The notes: generated from the letters alone by a model not told the origin. DNA of 64,000 bases from Methanolobus sp. (GCA_029762595.1 JARVGJ010000001.1:62001-126000), one strand, 5' to 3'. Shown: positions 52,485 to 61,913, counted from the first letter of the stretch. Numbers and translations are program-made.

Positions 52485-52883
52485 ATGAAAATAAGAGTTG
52501 TAAGTTCTAAAGAAGAGATTAACACCCTTGGCCCAAATGAAGAGATCATCCATCTTGCATTCAGACCATCAAATACAGATATATTCTCACTTATCATGAA
52601 GTGCCCCAATGTAAAAGCACTCCACATACCCAGCTCCTACAAGAGAACCATATCAAACTCTGCAAAGATGTATCTTGAGATGCAGGGGATCGAATTACTT
52701 GAAGGCGACGTATGGGGACACAGAAAGGACATAAATGAATATTCAGAGGTATCACAAAGCGTTTATGACCGTATCGCACAGTACAAGCAGGATGGACTTT
52801 CAGATGAGGAAGTAGAAGAAAAGATGATCCGGGAAACAAGACTCAGCCCTGACTTTGTCAAGTTCCTCGTCAAACAGGGATAA
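52485..52883 (+). CDS. DUF1699 family protein
   Basis: The 132-residue protein (MKIRVVSSKEEINTLGPNEE, HLAFRPSNTDIFSLIMKCPN, LEGDVWGHRKDINEYSEV) matches DUF1699, a family largely confined to Methanosarcina relatives. No signal peptide or membrane segment is present. The ribosome site GGTAAGGAAGG precedes the ATG. The protein is preceded by the long AT-rich leader region described above and followed by a GC-rich hairpin at 52896-52910. Function is unknown. Confidence 0.82.
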   Translation: MKIRVVSSKEEINTLGPNEEIIHLAFRPSNTDIFSLIMKCPNVKALHIPSSYKRTISNSAKMYLEMQGIELLEGDVWGHRKDINEYSEVSQSVYDRIAQYKQDGLSDEEVEEKMIRETRLSPDFVKFLVKQG

Positions 52884-53187
52884 TAAAGTGATTATCCGGC
52901 TTTAAGCCGGAAAACTTCCCAATTGGAAGAATATATCATCACGCATAATTTACCATATATCTTAAATAATACTTTTCTTGTATGCGGATGAGTACCAGCA
53001 ACAAACAATAATATTCCATAGTATATTCATTGCTGCTGCTGAGCCCGGCACATATACAAATAGAATGTCGTTAGTAATACCCTAAAGGAAAAACTGACCC
53101 CAGACCTGAGAAGTCATATCTGCAAGATCCACACTTCAGGACCAGGCTTCAGACCTCCTGTAAAAACTGTCATTGGAAAGGAAGAAC
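52884..53187. other. Intergenic region with hairpins and a GC-rich island
   Basis: A compact hairpin CCGGC-TTTAA-GCCGG (52896-52910) follows DUF1699 but has no T-tract. From about 53085 the base composition turns GC-rich; CCTG(AG)AAGT (53105-53114) can pair with ACTTCAGG (53133-53140), with ATCT-GCA-AGAT (53118-53128) inside. A 50-codon frame without a start codon also runs through it. It may be a small structured RNA or a decayed gene. Confidence 0.4.
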
Positions 53188-53370
53188 TCATTGCATTTCA
53201 TTCAGCTTCAGGCCAACCACAGAGACAACAACTATGAATATTATGAGCGAGGCGATAAATCCATATTCCTGGGAAAATGAGTCCCTTACATGGTGTGCAA
53301 CCGCAAACAGTATGATCAGCAATACCACAGTACCCGTCGAAGCTATTATTTCCATGTTTTTCTTATTCAT
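53188..53370 (-). CDS. Small two-helix membrane protein
   Basis: The 60-residue protein has two membrane helices (IIASTGTVVLLIILFAVAHH and FIASLIIFIVVVSVVGLKL) with a short loop of charged residues (HVRDSFSQEYG). The N-terminus MNKKNME is basic, which places it inside. No family is recognised, but the clean hydrophobic pattern supports a real gene. Confidence 0.55.
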   Translation of the reverse strand: MNKKNMEIIASTGTVVLLIILFAVAHHVRDSFSQEYGFIASLIIFIVVVSVVGLKLNEMQ

Positions 53371-53483
53371 CAGTGTGTTAAATGATCAAACATATACATC
53401 AATCTGACGATTTGTAAAAATATCCCGGAACAGCATTAAATATAACCTTGAAAATAATATGATCCTAAAAACGTGATAGTACA

Positions 53484-53981
53484 ATGACAGAATTTGAAAG
53501 GGTACTTGTCCAGTCATTCAATGCATTCTTTGAGGATAAAAAGCTCAAAGGAGTAGCATACAGGCTAAAACAGCACAGGTTCACAGCCCAGTTCCTGGAT
53601 GTGCTGGTAGATTCGCTTGACCCTGACTACTACATGGGGATAGAATGCAAGAGCATATCTGTGGATAAAGGTGCAAAGGCACTTTATTTCACACAGCATT
53701 TCACAACTGATAAGAATGGTGTCCACCAGATAGAAAGAATATCAGACTTCCTGTTAAGGTCAGGAAGAACAGGATTCCTTGCAGTGGAATTGAAAATGGG
53801 AGTGGGGCATTCAAGGGAGGCATACATGATTCCCTGGACAGAGCTGTGCCGCAGGTATAAAGAAGAAGGAACGGCAAAAATAACCGTGGATGAGATAAGA
53901 GCTTATCCAAATATCGGGAGAGAACGCAATAGATACCAGATAGATCCCAAGGGATGGAAAAAGCTCAGGCTGATAGAATAA
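53484..53981 (+). CDS. PD-(D/E)XK nuclease-like protein (Hjr-like fold)
   Basis: The 165-residue protein has a restriction-endonuclease-like core: YRLKQHRFTAQFLDVLVDSL, then D-x-DYYMGIECKSISV where E-x-K is the catalytic pair, and FLAVELKMGVGHSREAYMIP. This recalls archaeal Holliday junction resolvases but is not a clear Hjc. It lies 14 bases upstream of the archaeal RecJ gene, which suggests a joint role in DNA repair or recombination. Confidence 0.7.
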   Translation: MTEFERVLVQSFNAFFEDKKLKGVAYRLKQHRFTAQFLDVLVDSLDPDYYMGIECKSISVDKGAKALYFTQHFTTDKNGVHQIERISDFLLRSGRTGFLAVELKMGVGHSREAYMIPWTELCRRYKEEGTAKITVDEIRAYPNIGRERNRYQIDPKGWKKLRLIE

Positions 53982-53995
53982 CGAGGAACACATAA

Positions 53996-55378
53996 ATGAC
54001 TGAAACCATGTCAATGATGACAGAACATGCCAGGGAATGTGCCGAAGAAATAAAAAGATACGATGAGATACAACTGGTCTCCCATATCGACGCAGACGGG
54101 ATAACATCTGCAGCCATTATTGCAAAAGCCCTTGAAAGATACGGCATAGGCTACAAGATGCTGTTTGTAAAACAGCTTGATGAGAACATCGTAAAAAAAC
54201 TGACAGATGATGCACCAGATCTTGTCATTTTCACTGACCTTGGAAGCGGGCAACTGGAACACATAAATAATTACGGATTGAATGCCATTGTTTGCGACCA
54301 TCATCGCCCTCAGGGTGAAAACAGATTTCATCTTAATCCCCATCTTTTCGGAGCAAACGGATCCTATGAGATAAGCGGCTCTGGAACAACTTTCATACTT
54401 GCAACACAGCTTGGAAACAATCATGACCTTGCTGATCTTGCTATCGTAGGATGTGTCGGGGACATGCAATACCGCAAGCATGGCAAACTCGTAAGTCTTA
54501 ACAGGATTATACTTGAAACAAACCCTGATGTTATAAGCTCAAAGACAGACATATCACTTTTTGGCAAGCAGACAAGACCCGTTTACAAGATGTTACAATA
54601 TTCTTCCGACCCTTTCATCCCCGGACTCACAGGTAATGAGGATGCATGCACAGATTTCCTTTCCAGGACCGGACTTCAGTTCTCAAATGATGAAAGATGG
54701 AGAAGATGGATAGATCTTTGCGATCAGGAAAAGATGAAGATCACATCATCCCTTCTGCAGTATTGTATGCAGAATGGCATGTCATCCTACAATATGGGAA
54801 GGCTGGTAGCAGAAGGGTACATACTTCTGGGTGAGAAGGAAGGTACCGAGATGAGGGATGCAACAGAATATTCAACCCTTCTCAATGCAACCGGCAGATA
54901 TATGGAAGCTGAAATCGGCATGCAGGTATGCATGGGAGACCGTGACAAAGCCTATGAGCAAGCACGCGAGCTTCTGAACAACCATCGCAGAAACCTTGTC
55001 AATGGATTGAACTTTGTAAAGGAGAATGGTATTAAAGAGCTATCACATGTCCAATATTTCGATGCAGGAAAAGACATACCTGAAACCATTGTTGGGATTG
55101 TTGCAGGGATGAGCCACTTCTCTGCAGGCAACCGCAAGCTCCCGATAATTGCATTTGCTGACAAGGAAGACGGTCATAAGGTATCAGCGAGGGGAACACA
55201 GGAACTTGTCAACAGGGGACTCAACCTTGCAGATGCCCTGACTATTGTATGCCAGGAACTTGGAGGTGCAGGAGGCGGCCATGATATTGCAGCGGGTGCT
55301 ACAGTCCCATTTGGTAAAAAAGAAGAGTTCATCAGTAAACTCAATTCAACTATTGCTGCGCAGCTTACAAGAGCATGA
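53996..55378 (+). CDS. recJ: DHH-family single-stranded-DNA exonuclease, archaeal RecJ type
   Basis: The 460-residue protein has DHH-family motifs VSHIDADGITSAAIIAKALE near residue 28, DLVIFTDLGSGQLEHI, the DHH motif in VCDHHRPQ near residue 100, and a C-terminal DHHA1 domain ending with the GGAGGGHDIAAGATVP motif. Archaeal RecJ (GAN) homologues act as 5'-3' exonucleases on single-stranded DNA or RNA and can associate with the replisome. It follows the PD-(D/E)XK gene and ends five bases before the convergent NrpR-like gene. Confidence 0.88.
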   Translation: MTETMSMMTEHARECAEEIKRYDEIQLVSHIDADGITSAAIIAKALERYGIGYKMLFVKQLDENIVKKLTDDAPDLVIFTDLGSGQLEHINNYGLNAIVCDHHRPQGENRFHLNPHLFGANGSYEISGSGTTFILATQLGNNHDLADLAIVGCVGDMQYRKHGKLVSLNRIILETNPDVISSKTDISLFGKQTRPVYKMLQYSSDPFIPGLTGNEDACTDFLSRTGLQFSNDERWRRWIDLCDQEKMKITSSLLQYCMQNGMSSYNMGRLVAEGYILLGEKEGTEMRDATEYSTLLNATGRYMEAEIGMQVCMGDRDKAYEQARELLNNHRRNLVNGLNFVKENGIKELSHVQYFDAGKDIPETIVGIVAGMSHFSAGNRKLPIIAFADKEDGHKVSARGTQELVNRGLNLADALTIVCQELGGAGGGHDIAAGATVPFGKKEEFISKLNSTIAAQLTRA

Positions 55379-55383
55379 ATGCG

Positions 55384-56145
55384 TCACAGGACATCGTTGA
55401 TGTGGGAAAGTTCATTTATATCTATAAGTGTGGACATCGCATTGGTCCATATTGGGATGCCATGCTCCTGAACTATGGCCATCGGATTTGTACCACCTAT
55501 AACAACGATACCAAGATGATCGCGCTCAACGGGCACGTCCAGTATTCTTGTGTTTGGCTCGCCCACTTCAAGGATACCGTTTATACCCGCATCCACCATA
55601 TCAGAAAGAGTGCTGTCAATAACATCCCTGGCAACCATAGGTGCCTCGCGCAGATTTGCAAGTATCTTGCCAGAGCCTGTTTTGAGCATACTCATGACAG
55701 ATGTGAGTTCCTGTGACATAAGGACCTCCAGCGGATCTATCGTGGTACTCTGATATGTGAGTACATTTGTGAAACGTATGGGTTCTCCGTCCCGTATCTC
55801 AACAAGTCCGCCAAAACGGGGCTTTACCATCACACCAGCCTTGAGAAGCAGGCCATCGATAGTAATGCTGCATACAGTTGCAAATCCGACCTCATCTTTG
55901 CCGATCGTCCTTTCACCGATACTATCCCCTTCATGAAGTATCTTTAACAAAGGGCTGACAGAGAGACCGCTGTTGATAGCCATACTGAATATCCGGAAAA
56001 CATCGTCGAAATACTGCCGGTCAATAAGAGATAGGTTAACGATCACATCTCCCTCCATGGTCCTGGGATTGAATGTGGTCCTGAACATAAGGTCCTCTAT
56101 TTTCGATGATGTGAACTGAATGCGATGATCCATTTGCAAAGACAT
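55384..56145 (-). CDS. NrpR-type (DUF128) nitrogen regulator domain protein, no HTH (NrpRII-like)
   Basis: The 253-residue protein consists of a single DUF128 effector domain ([40 protein letters not shown] and [20 protein letters not shown]). No helix-turn-helix is present. In Methanosarcina mazei the nitrogen repressor is split into NrpRI, with the HTH, and NrpRII, with only this domain; the present protein matches NrpRII. DUF128 senses 2-oxoglutarate. It should act with a separate HTH-containing NrpRI elsewhere. Confidence 0.85.
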   Translation of the reverse strand: MSLQMDHRIQFTSSKIEDLMFRTTFNPRTMEGDVIVNLSLIDRQYFDDVFRIFSMAINSGLSVSPLLKILHEGDSIGERTIGKDEVGFATVCSITIDGLLLKAGVMVKPRFGGLVEIRDGEPIRFTNVLTYQSTTIDPLEVLMSQELTSVMSMLKTGSGKILANLREAPMVARDVIDSTLSDMVDAGINGILEVGEPNTRILDVPVERDHLGIVVIGGTNPMAIVQEHGIPIWTNAMSTLIDINELSHINDVL

Positions 56146-56227
56146 ACCTCTCTATCCGTATTATAACTGCTAAGGTTTAGTAACTGCCAGGAATTTATAG
56201 TTTCGCATGGCAGCTTTATAAAGTACA

Positions 56228-56962
56228 TCACTCTGTGAATATCGCTTTTTTGAATATAGCAGGATAATCCTGCGGGCTTGTAAGGAAACGGAGCTTTCCG
56301 ATATCATTTACCAGCCCATACATATCCTTGCCACAGAAAAGACCTGCCTCCGGATAATCCTTTGCCTTTACAGATCTTATCTCGGGCACCTGAGGGTAAT
56401 CGGGGTTCTTTACAAAACCACTTTTGAGGAGATAATATGCACCCCCGAAAAGCTTCCTGATAGGTTCATAAAGGGAAGAAAAATCACGACAGACCCAATT
56501 AGCCATTTTAAGGGTCTTGTCTGATGCATTGATGGTTATGTGACCATAATCGGGAGGAACCAGAACAAGATCACCTTCCTTTGCCTTACACACAATCACA
56601 TCAACTATCCTTTCACCTTCGGCCTTCTGGAGAAGATAGATTGCCTCTCCTTTAAGTACCTGATACAGCTCGGCATATGACACATGATGGCCCGGTACAG
56701 GAGGATGGTAGTGTCCTGCAGTCTTTACATACTCATCACCAAGCATTGCAGGAGGGATTATAGTGATATCATACCTTAAACTGTTCCCTACTATTATTTT
56801 GTGATCAGATTCGTTTTTTGAGAGATCACGATACATATAATAAAGCTCAATGTTATCCTGTGAGCGCAGCCATTCCTTATCATATACAACCTCATCCATA
56901 TCATTAAGCATCCTTATATCAGGATGATGGATGTTCCCATAAAAATCCAGTTCTTTACCCAT
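56228..56962 (-). CDS. Cupin-type glucose-6-phosphate isomerase
   Basis: The 244-residue cupin enzyme has the metal-binding TAGHYHPPVPGHHVSYAELY near residue 82, with the His pair and Glu expected of euryarchaeal cupin PGI, and a further His in DYGHITINASDKTL. It interconverts glucose-6-phosphate and fructose-6-phosphate in the cytoplasm. ATG 56962 is preferred to the TTG at 56992. It is a single gene between the NrpR protein and uvrC. Confidence 0.92.
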   Translation of the reverse strand: MGKELDFYGNIHHPDIRMLNDMDEVVYDKEWLRSQDNIELYYMYRDLSKNESDHKIIVGNSLRYDITIIPPAMLGDEYVKTAGHYHPPVPGHHVSYAELYQVLKGEAIYLLQKAEGERIVDVIVCKAKEGDLVLVPPDYGHITINASDKTLKMANWVCRDFSSLYEPIRKLFGGAYYLLKSGFVKNPDYPQVPEIRSVKAKDYPEAGLFCGKDMYGLVNDIGKLRFLTSPQDYPAIFKKAIFTE

Positions 56963-57092
56963 TTGATCACACTTTACCAATCGTAATACCAATCATAACA
57001 AAACGAGGTATACAAAACAATAATTGCTATCCACAGTATATATTTTTGCCGCAAATTGCCTAATTAGGTGAACGTGTAACCTACAGGAAAAA

Positions 57093-58889
57093 TCATCTAT
57101 TCAGATTTTCAAGTATCCTGTTTGCAAGTACCTTGCTTATGCCATCAAGCCTTGCCAATTCTTCAGGCGAAGCAGACCCTATCTTCTCCACAGAGCCGAA
57201 AGTCTCAAGCAAAAGGCGCTTTCTGGAAACACCAACCCCGGGTATTGCATCTAGTTCGGAGTGTGTCAGGCTGGCAGAACGTCTCCTCCTGTGAGAACTT
57301 ACAGCAAACCTGTGGGCTTCATCACGGATGTGCATCAGCAGCTTTAGTGCAGGAGATGTATGTGGAAGGATGATGACCTCTTCAGGACCTTTTCTGGTGG
57401 TGATTATATGCTCAAATCTCTTGGCAAGGCCAATAATTGGTATTTCAAGACCAAGAGACTCAAGAGAGGACCTTGCAGCACTAACCTGCCCCGGTCCCCC
57501 GTCAATTAGGATCAGGTCAGGCATCTCTTCCTTAACATTCAGCAATCCTGAGTACCTCCTGTATACAACCTCAGCCATCATTGCAAAATCATCTATACCC
57601 TTCACCGTTCTGATATTGTGCTGTCTGTACTTGTTATTAGCAGGTCTTCCATTCTCAAAATACACCATGGAACCAACTGCATTTGTCCCGGAGATGTTGG
57701 AAATGTCAAAACCTTCTATATGCACGGGAAGAGATCTGAGGGATAGCACCTGCTGCAGTTCTTCAAGTGCAGAAATTGCAGATTCTGATGGTGCAGGTTT
57801 TAGCAGGGCCATTTTTCCGGACATTTCTGCGTTCCTTGCGGCCATCTCCATCAGTTTTTTCTTTTCCCCCCTCAGAGGCACATGCACCTTTACATCCCTG
57901 CCTGAGCGCCTGCAAAGCCAGCTGACAATCAGTTCCTTCTCAGGTAGTTCGTACTGCACCAGGATCTCAGGAGGGATTGGTGAATCCTGATAATACTGTT
58001 TTACAAACTGAGCCATAGATTCCTCGATACTTTCAGATACCTCGGCGCCAAGCAAAGTGAAATCAGCCTTGCCTACCATACTACCATGACGCACATAGAA
58101 TAGCTGTATGTAGATTGCCTTCTCATCTGCAAAAGCTGCCAGTACATCACGGTCATCAGTGCCTGAACTTGCAATCTGTTGCTGAGATAGGGACCTTACT
58201 GACAGTATCTGGTCCCTGATAATTGCCGCAGACTCGTAATCCTGCCCCATTGCCAGGGAATCCATCTTGTTTTCAAGCCCCTTCAAAAGATCTGCAGTAT
58301 CACCTTTCAGAAATCGTACAGCTTCCATGACCCTTCTACGATACTCATTTTTGTCAAGGCCATCCTTACAGGGAGCCATACAACGCCTGATATGATAATT
58401 CAGACATGGGCGAGTCCTTCCCGGCTCTATTTTCTTTTTACATTGGCGGAGCATGAACACACGGGAAACTATGTCAAGGGTTGTACGAATGGCTTTGACA
58501 TTAGTATAAGGTCCAAAATAGAGCCCTCCATCCATGAGCCTGCGGCGGGTCAGGAATATGCGGGGGAATTCGGCATTTATTGTTACCTTGACATATGGAT
58601 AGCGTTTATCGTCCTTTAACCTTACATTGTAGCGGGGCTTGTATTTTTTGATAAGGTTTGCCTCAAGCACCAGGGCATCGATCTCTGAATCAGTTACAAT
58701 GTACTCAATATCATCGATGTGCCTGACAAGCGTAACAGTCTTTGGAGAAAGATTTTTATCCGACTGGAAGTACTGGCGCACCCTCTTGTCCAGGGATTTG
58801 GCCTTGCCCACATATATGACGTCCCCGGAGATATCTTTCATCAGGTATACGCCGGGTAGTCCCGGGAGAGTCTTCAGGTCAAAGATCAT
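57093..58889 (-). CDS. uvrC: Excinuclease ABC subunit C
   Basis: The 598-residue protein has the GIY-YIG nuclease domain at the N-terminus (LPGVYLMKDISGDVIYVGKA), the conserved Cys-rich stretch around residue 155 (CLNYHIRRCMAPC), a UVR domain near residues 200-235, the RNase H-like 5' nuclease (HIEGFDISNISGTNAVGSMV) and C-terminal HhH motifs (LDAIPGVGVSRKRLLLETFG). It makes both incisions in nucleotide excision repair. uvrA and uvrB are not in this window. It starts one base after the stop of the next gene upstream. Confidence 0.96.
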   Translation of the reverse strand: MIFDLKTLPGLPGVYLMKDISGDVIYVGKAKSLDKRVRQYFQSDKNLSPKTVTLVRHIDDIEYIVTDSEIDALVLEANLIKKYKPRYNVRLKDDKRYPYVKVTINAEFPRIFLTRRRLMDGGLYFGPYTNVKAIRTTLDIVSRVFMLRQCKKKIEPGRTRPCLNYHIRRCMAPCKDGLDKNEYRRRVMEAVRFLKGDTADLLKGLENKMDSLAMGQDYESAAIIRDQILSVRSLSQQQIASSGTDDRDVLAAFADEKAIYIQLFYVRHGSMVGKADFTLLGAEVSESIEESMAQFVKQYYQDSPIPPEILVQYELPEKELIVSWLCRRSGRDVKVHVPLRGEKKKLMEMAARNAEMSGKMALLKPAPSESAISALEELQQVLSLRSLPVHIEGFDISNISGTNAVGSMVYFENGRPANNKYRQHNIRTVKGIDDFAMMAEVVYRRYSGLLNVKEEMPDLILIDGGPGQVSAARSSLESLGLEIPIIGLAKRFEHIITTRKGPEEVIILPHTSPALKLLMHIRDEAHRFAVSSHRRRRSASLTHSELDAIPGVGVSRKRLLLETFGSVEKIGSASPEELARLDGISKVLANRILENLNR

Positions 58890-58890
58890 A

Positions 58891-59646
58891 TCAGATGCAT
58901 TCGGAAAATTTATTTTCGATGAAACGTGGAAGCATCATGTCGATTATTGTCTTTAGGTTCACTATATCCTCACGATTGTACTTCAGCAACAGTTCAAGTG
59001 CATCATCATCCCCGCGCTCGTACTGGTGCCAGAGACGCACAGCATCAAAACCACTTATCCCAACAGTTTCCTCTGCCCTTGAGATACCCAGCTCGCATTC
59101 TATCTTTTTCAGGCCACCGGTCAGGGATATGCGCCTTAGGGGATACATAAGGTCCGCGTGGAGCTGGTTGAACTCGATCCCAGGGAATTCATGTTTGATG
59201 AATGGCAGGTCAAATCTCGCCCCGTTAAAGGTAACAAGGAACTCATACTCAGGAAATATATCGACTATCTCATCAAGGTCAATTCCTTTTACATAGGTAC
59301 GTGCATCCTTACCATCATAAATACCTACGACAGTAATGGATGAACTACGAGGGGACAGGCCCGTTGTTTCAATATCAACATAGGCCACTTTACCCGAGAA
59401 CTCCTCAAAGGCCCGCCAGTGTTCTGCCCTTGGAAGAGACTTTGCAAAAAAATCAAAATCCCGGGACTCAAGCCTTTCAAAAGATTCCCTTATACCTGTT
59501 ACGATCATATTCTTTTTTGATGGAGCTATAAGAAGTTCATCTTTTTTATCCATGAACTCTTCCCATGTCTTTACACCATTTGACCATATTCTCTTTTCCA
59601 GAGTTGAACCAATCCGTGGCATATGTATGTATGTACTTGTGAGCAT
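58891..59646 (-). CDS. YprB-like ribonuclease H-like 3'-5' exonuclease
   Basis: The 251-residue protein has a DnaQ/RNase H fold: VAYVDIETTGLSPRSSSITV with the catalytic D-x-E, FLVTFNGARFDLPFIKHEFP, HADLMYPLRRISLTGGLKKI and LLKYNREDIVNLKTIIDMM with the final Asp. This is the YprB family predicted to be an exonuclease. ATG 59646 follows AAGGGGAATT. It is upstream of and probably cotranscribed with uvrC, which supports a repair role. Confidence 0.85.
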   Translation of the reverse strand: MLTSTYIHMPRIGSTLEKRIWSNGVKTWEEFMDKKDELLIAPSKKNMIVTGIRESFERLESRDFDFFAKSLPRAEHWRAFEEFSGKVAYVDIETTGLSPRSSSITVVGIYDGKDARTYVKGIDLDEIVDIFPEYEFLVTFNGARFDLPFIKHEFPGIEFNQLHADLMYPLRRISLTGGLKKIECELGISRAEETVGISGFDAVRLWHQYERGDDDALELLLKYNREDIVNLKTIIDMMLPRFIENKFSECI

Positions 59647-59825
59647 GACAATTCCCCTTTCAGAATAACGATAGATGATATTTCAATGATATTGTAATGA
59701 TGAATATACCTGCAAATGATAAATAAAAGAAGGATTGATATATATATGTTGGATTCAATCCCTACAACCATAAAATAATAATATTCAATGTAGCATTTTT
59801 TAAACACCGTCTTCAGGAGATATAA

Positions 59826-60749
59826 ATGGCTAAAGTTGCGGTTATAGGTTCGGGAAATGTTGGTGCCACCACGGTCCAGAGACTTGCAGAACTCAATATC
59901 GCAGATATCATGATGCTGGACATAGTCGAGGGACTGCCGCAGGGTAAGGCAATGGACATTGTCCATGCTGCACCTATTATGGGTTACGATGTGGATGTTG
60001 CTGGAACCAATGATTATGCAGACATCATTGACTCGGATATTGTGGTGGTCACTGCAGGCATAGCACGCAAACCAGGAATGAGCAGGGATGACCTGCTTGC
60101 AACCAACACCAAAATAACACAGCAGGTATGTGCCAATATAGAAGAATATGCGCCTGATTCTATAATCATGACAGTGACAAATCCCCTTGACATTATCACC
60201 TATGCTGCCCTGAGGTGTACGCAGTTTGACAGGAACCGTGTACTGGGAATGAGCGGACTGCTCGATTCCAGCCGTTTTGCATCTTTTATTGCAAAGGAGC
60301 TGAACTGCTCTGTGAGAGATGTTAATGCAATGGTCCTGGGAGGTCATGGTGATGCCATGGTCCCGCTCCCAGAGTACTCCACTGTATCAGGAATAAAATT
60401 GAGCAAACTGATGGACGAGGAGACAATTGAGATGATAGTGGACCGGACAATCAATGCAGGCGCTCAGATAGTAAGCCACCTTAAGGAGGGCAGTGCATTC
60501 TACGCCCCATCTGCAGCAATTGCTGCTATGGCAGAGTCAATACTCAAGGATACAAAAAGGATATTACCGGCTTCGGTATTCCTTAATGGCGAGTATGGAA
60601 TGCATGACATATGCCTGGGAGTACCCGTGAAGCTTGGAAGGAATGGTGTTGAAGAGATAATAGAACTGGAACTGAACAGCCGGGAAACAGAAGCCCTGCA
60701 AAGGTCTGCCAGTGCCGTAAGAGAAGGGATAGCAAAACTCAGGTCATGA
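59826..60749 (+). CDS. mdh: Malate dehydrogenase
   Basis: The 307-residue enzyme begins MAKVAVIGSGNVGATTVQRL with the dinucleotide-binding glycines and Asp32 after the second strand, has IARKPGMSRDDLLATNT (the substrate-loop Arg that favours malate over lactate), VTNPLDIITY and the catalytic VLGGHGDAMVPLPEYS. It converts malate and oxaloacetate in the incomplete citric acid path used for biosynthesis. Whether it prefers NAD or NADP is not certain from sequence. Confidence 0.93.
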   Translation: MAKVAVIGSGNVGATTVQRLAELNIADIMMLDIVEGLPQGKAMDIVHAAPIMGYDVDVAGTNDYADIIDSDIVVVTAGIARKPGMSRDDLLATNTKITQQVCANIEEYAPDSIIMTVTNPLDIITYAALRCTQFDRNRVLGMSGLLDSSRFASFIAKELNCSVRDVNAMVLGGHGDAMVPLPEYSTVSGIKLSKLMDEETIEMIVDRTINAGAQIVSHLKEGSAFYAPSAAIAAMAESILKDTKRILPASVFLNGEYGMHDICLGVPVKLGRNGVEEIIELELNSRETEALQRSASAVREGIAKLRS

Positions 60750-60838
60750 ATAAGACCTTAAATTAGATATCACAGGGTCTTCATCGATTTACATACAAAT
60801 ATTCATATATAAGTAAAATAAAAGAGGGTAGGGATATC

Positions 60839-61108
60839 ATGCGTGCAGACATAACTTCACTTTTTGGATTGAATATCTATACTGAAACAGGTACATATGT
60901 AGGGAAGGTTGCTGACCTTGTATTAGATGTTGACGAAAGGATAGTCAGGGGCCTGGCTGTTTCAGACGTAAACAAGGATATTTTCGATGTGAACTCAAAG
61001 GGTATCATAATTCCTTACAGATGGGTTATCACTTCAGGAGATATAGTGCTTATAAGGAATGTAGTGAACAAGTTCAGAAAGCACAAGAAAGAAAAAGAAG
61101 AAGACTGA
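60839..61108 (+). CDS. PRC-barrel domain protein
   Basis: The 89-residue protein is a single PRC barrel: ITSLFGLNIYTETGTYVGKV, ADLVLDVDERIVRGLAVSDV and GIIIPYRWVITSGDIVLIRN, then a Lys/Glu-rich tail. PRC-barrel proteins in archaea bind RNA or assist ribosome and membrane assembly; which one is unclear. It ends three bases before the Thg1-like gene, so they are probably co-transcribed. Confidence 0.85.
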   Translation: MRADITSLFGLNIYTETGTYVGKVADLVLDVDERIVRGLAVSDVNKDIFDVNSKGIIIPYRWVITSGDIVLIRNVVNKFRKHKKEKEED

Positions 61109-61111
61109 TCC

Positions 61112-61846
61112 ATGAAGAGGCGAGAGATCTATTCGGATCTGCGTTGCATACCGCCTGCAATAGTGCGTATAGATGGCCGTAACTTCAAAAACGTGCTGTC
61201 ACGCATGGGGTTTGAAAAACCTTATGATGAAAGGTTCACATCCGCAATTGTCGATTCCATAGTAGCCTTTTTTAAAAGAAGCGGATTGAGTCCTGTTCTT
61301 GCTTATACTTTTTCTGATGAGATAAGTTTTCTTTTCAGGGATGATGCTTTTGATGGCAGGATCGAGAAGATAGATTCCATAGTACCCTCCTATATCAGCA
61401 GTGCTTTTACAATGGCATTAAAGCCTGATGAACCAGTATCTTTTGATTCAAGGGTCATACCCCTGCATGATGAAGAGGTTTTCAATTACCTGATATGGAG
61501 ACAGGCAGAAGCGTGGCGCAACTGTATCAATTCGTACGCATACTACACGCTCCTGGCTGAGGGAGTGGAAGAGAAGGAAGCTGCCAGGCAACTGAAGAAC
61601 AAAAGATCGCCGGACATGCACGACCTGCTTTTTGAAAGAGGTATCAATATATCAAAAGTCCCCGCATGGCAACGGCGTGGGATAATGGTACTCAAGGAAA
61701 TAGCAGAGATAGATGGTTTTAATCCGCAGCTCAATACAAGCACAAAGAGTACCAGAACAAAAGTGACTGTAGACAGGGATATCCCGCTGTTCAGCTCCAA
61801 AGAAGGAGAGATATTCCTCAGCAAAGCTCTTGCACCGAAGCAATAG
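61112..61846 (+). CDS. thg1: tRNA(His) guanylyltransferase (Thg1/TLP family)
   Basis: The 244-residue protein has the Thg1 metal site IVRIDGRNFKNVLSRMGFEK at the N-terminus, YTFSDEISFLFRDDAF (SDE carboxylates) and FNYLIWRQAEAWRNCINSYA. It adds nucleotides in the 3'-5' direction, for tRNA-His G-1 or tRNA 5'-end repair. Unlike the Methanosarcina acetivorans gene, whose reading frame is known to contain an in-frame amber codon, this frame has no in-frame TAG. It is downstream of the PRC-barrel gene. Confidence 0.92.
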   Translation: MKRREIYSDLRCIPPAIVRIDGRNFKNVLSRMGFEKPYDERFTSAIVDSIVAFFKRSGLSPVLAYTFSDEISFLFRDDAFDGRIEKIDSIVPSYISSAFTMALKPDEPVSFDSRVIPLHDEEVFNYLIWRQAEAWRNCINSYAYYTLLAEGVEEKEAARQLKNKRSPDMHDLLFERGINISKVPAWQRRGIMVLKEIAEIDGFNPQLNTSTKSTRTKVTVDRDIPLFSSKEGEIFLSKALAPKQ

Positions 61847-61913
61847 ATATACACAAGAAAAAGCATTTAAAGGTGGATGTGATTATACAACCCACCATTT
61901 ATAAGGTGAACAT

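Noticed and set aside
52896-52910. Intrinsic terminator after DUF1699
   Set aside because: The CCGGC-TTTAA-GCCGG hairpin is good but is followed by AAAACTTCCC, not a T-tract; kept only as a hairpin.
59571-60347. A 258-codon open frame on the minus strand opposite malate dehydrogenase
   Set aside because: It lies antisense to a clear mdh gene, has poor protein-like composition (rich in Cys, His, Tyr and Ile) and overlaps the nuclease gene start. It is a shadow.
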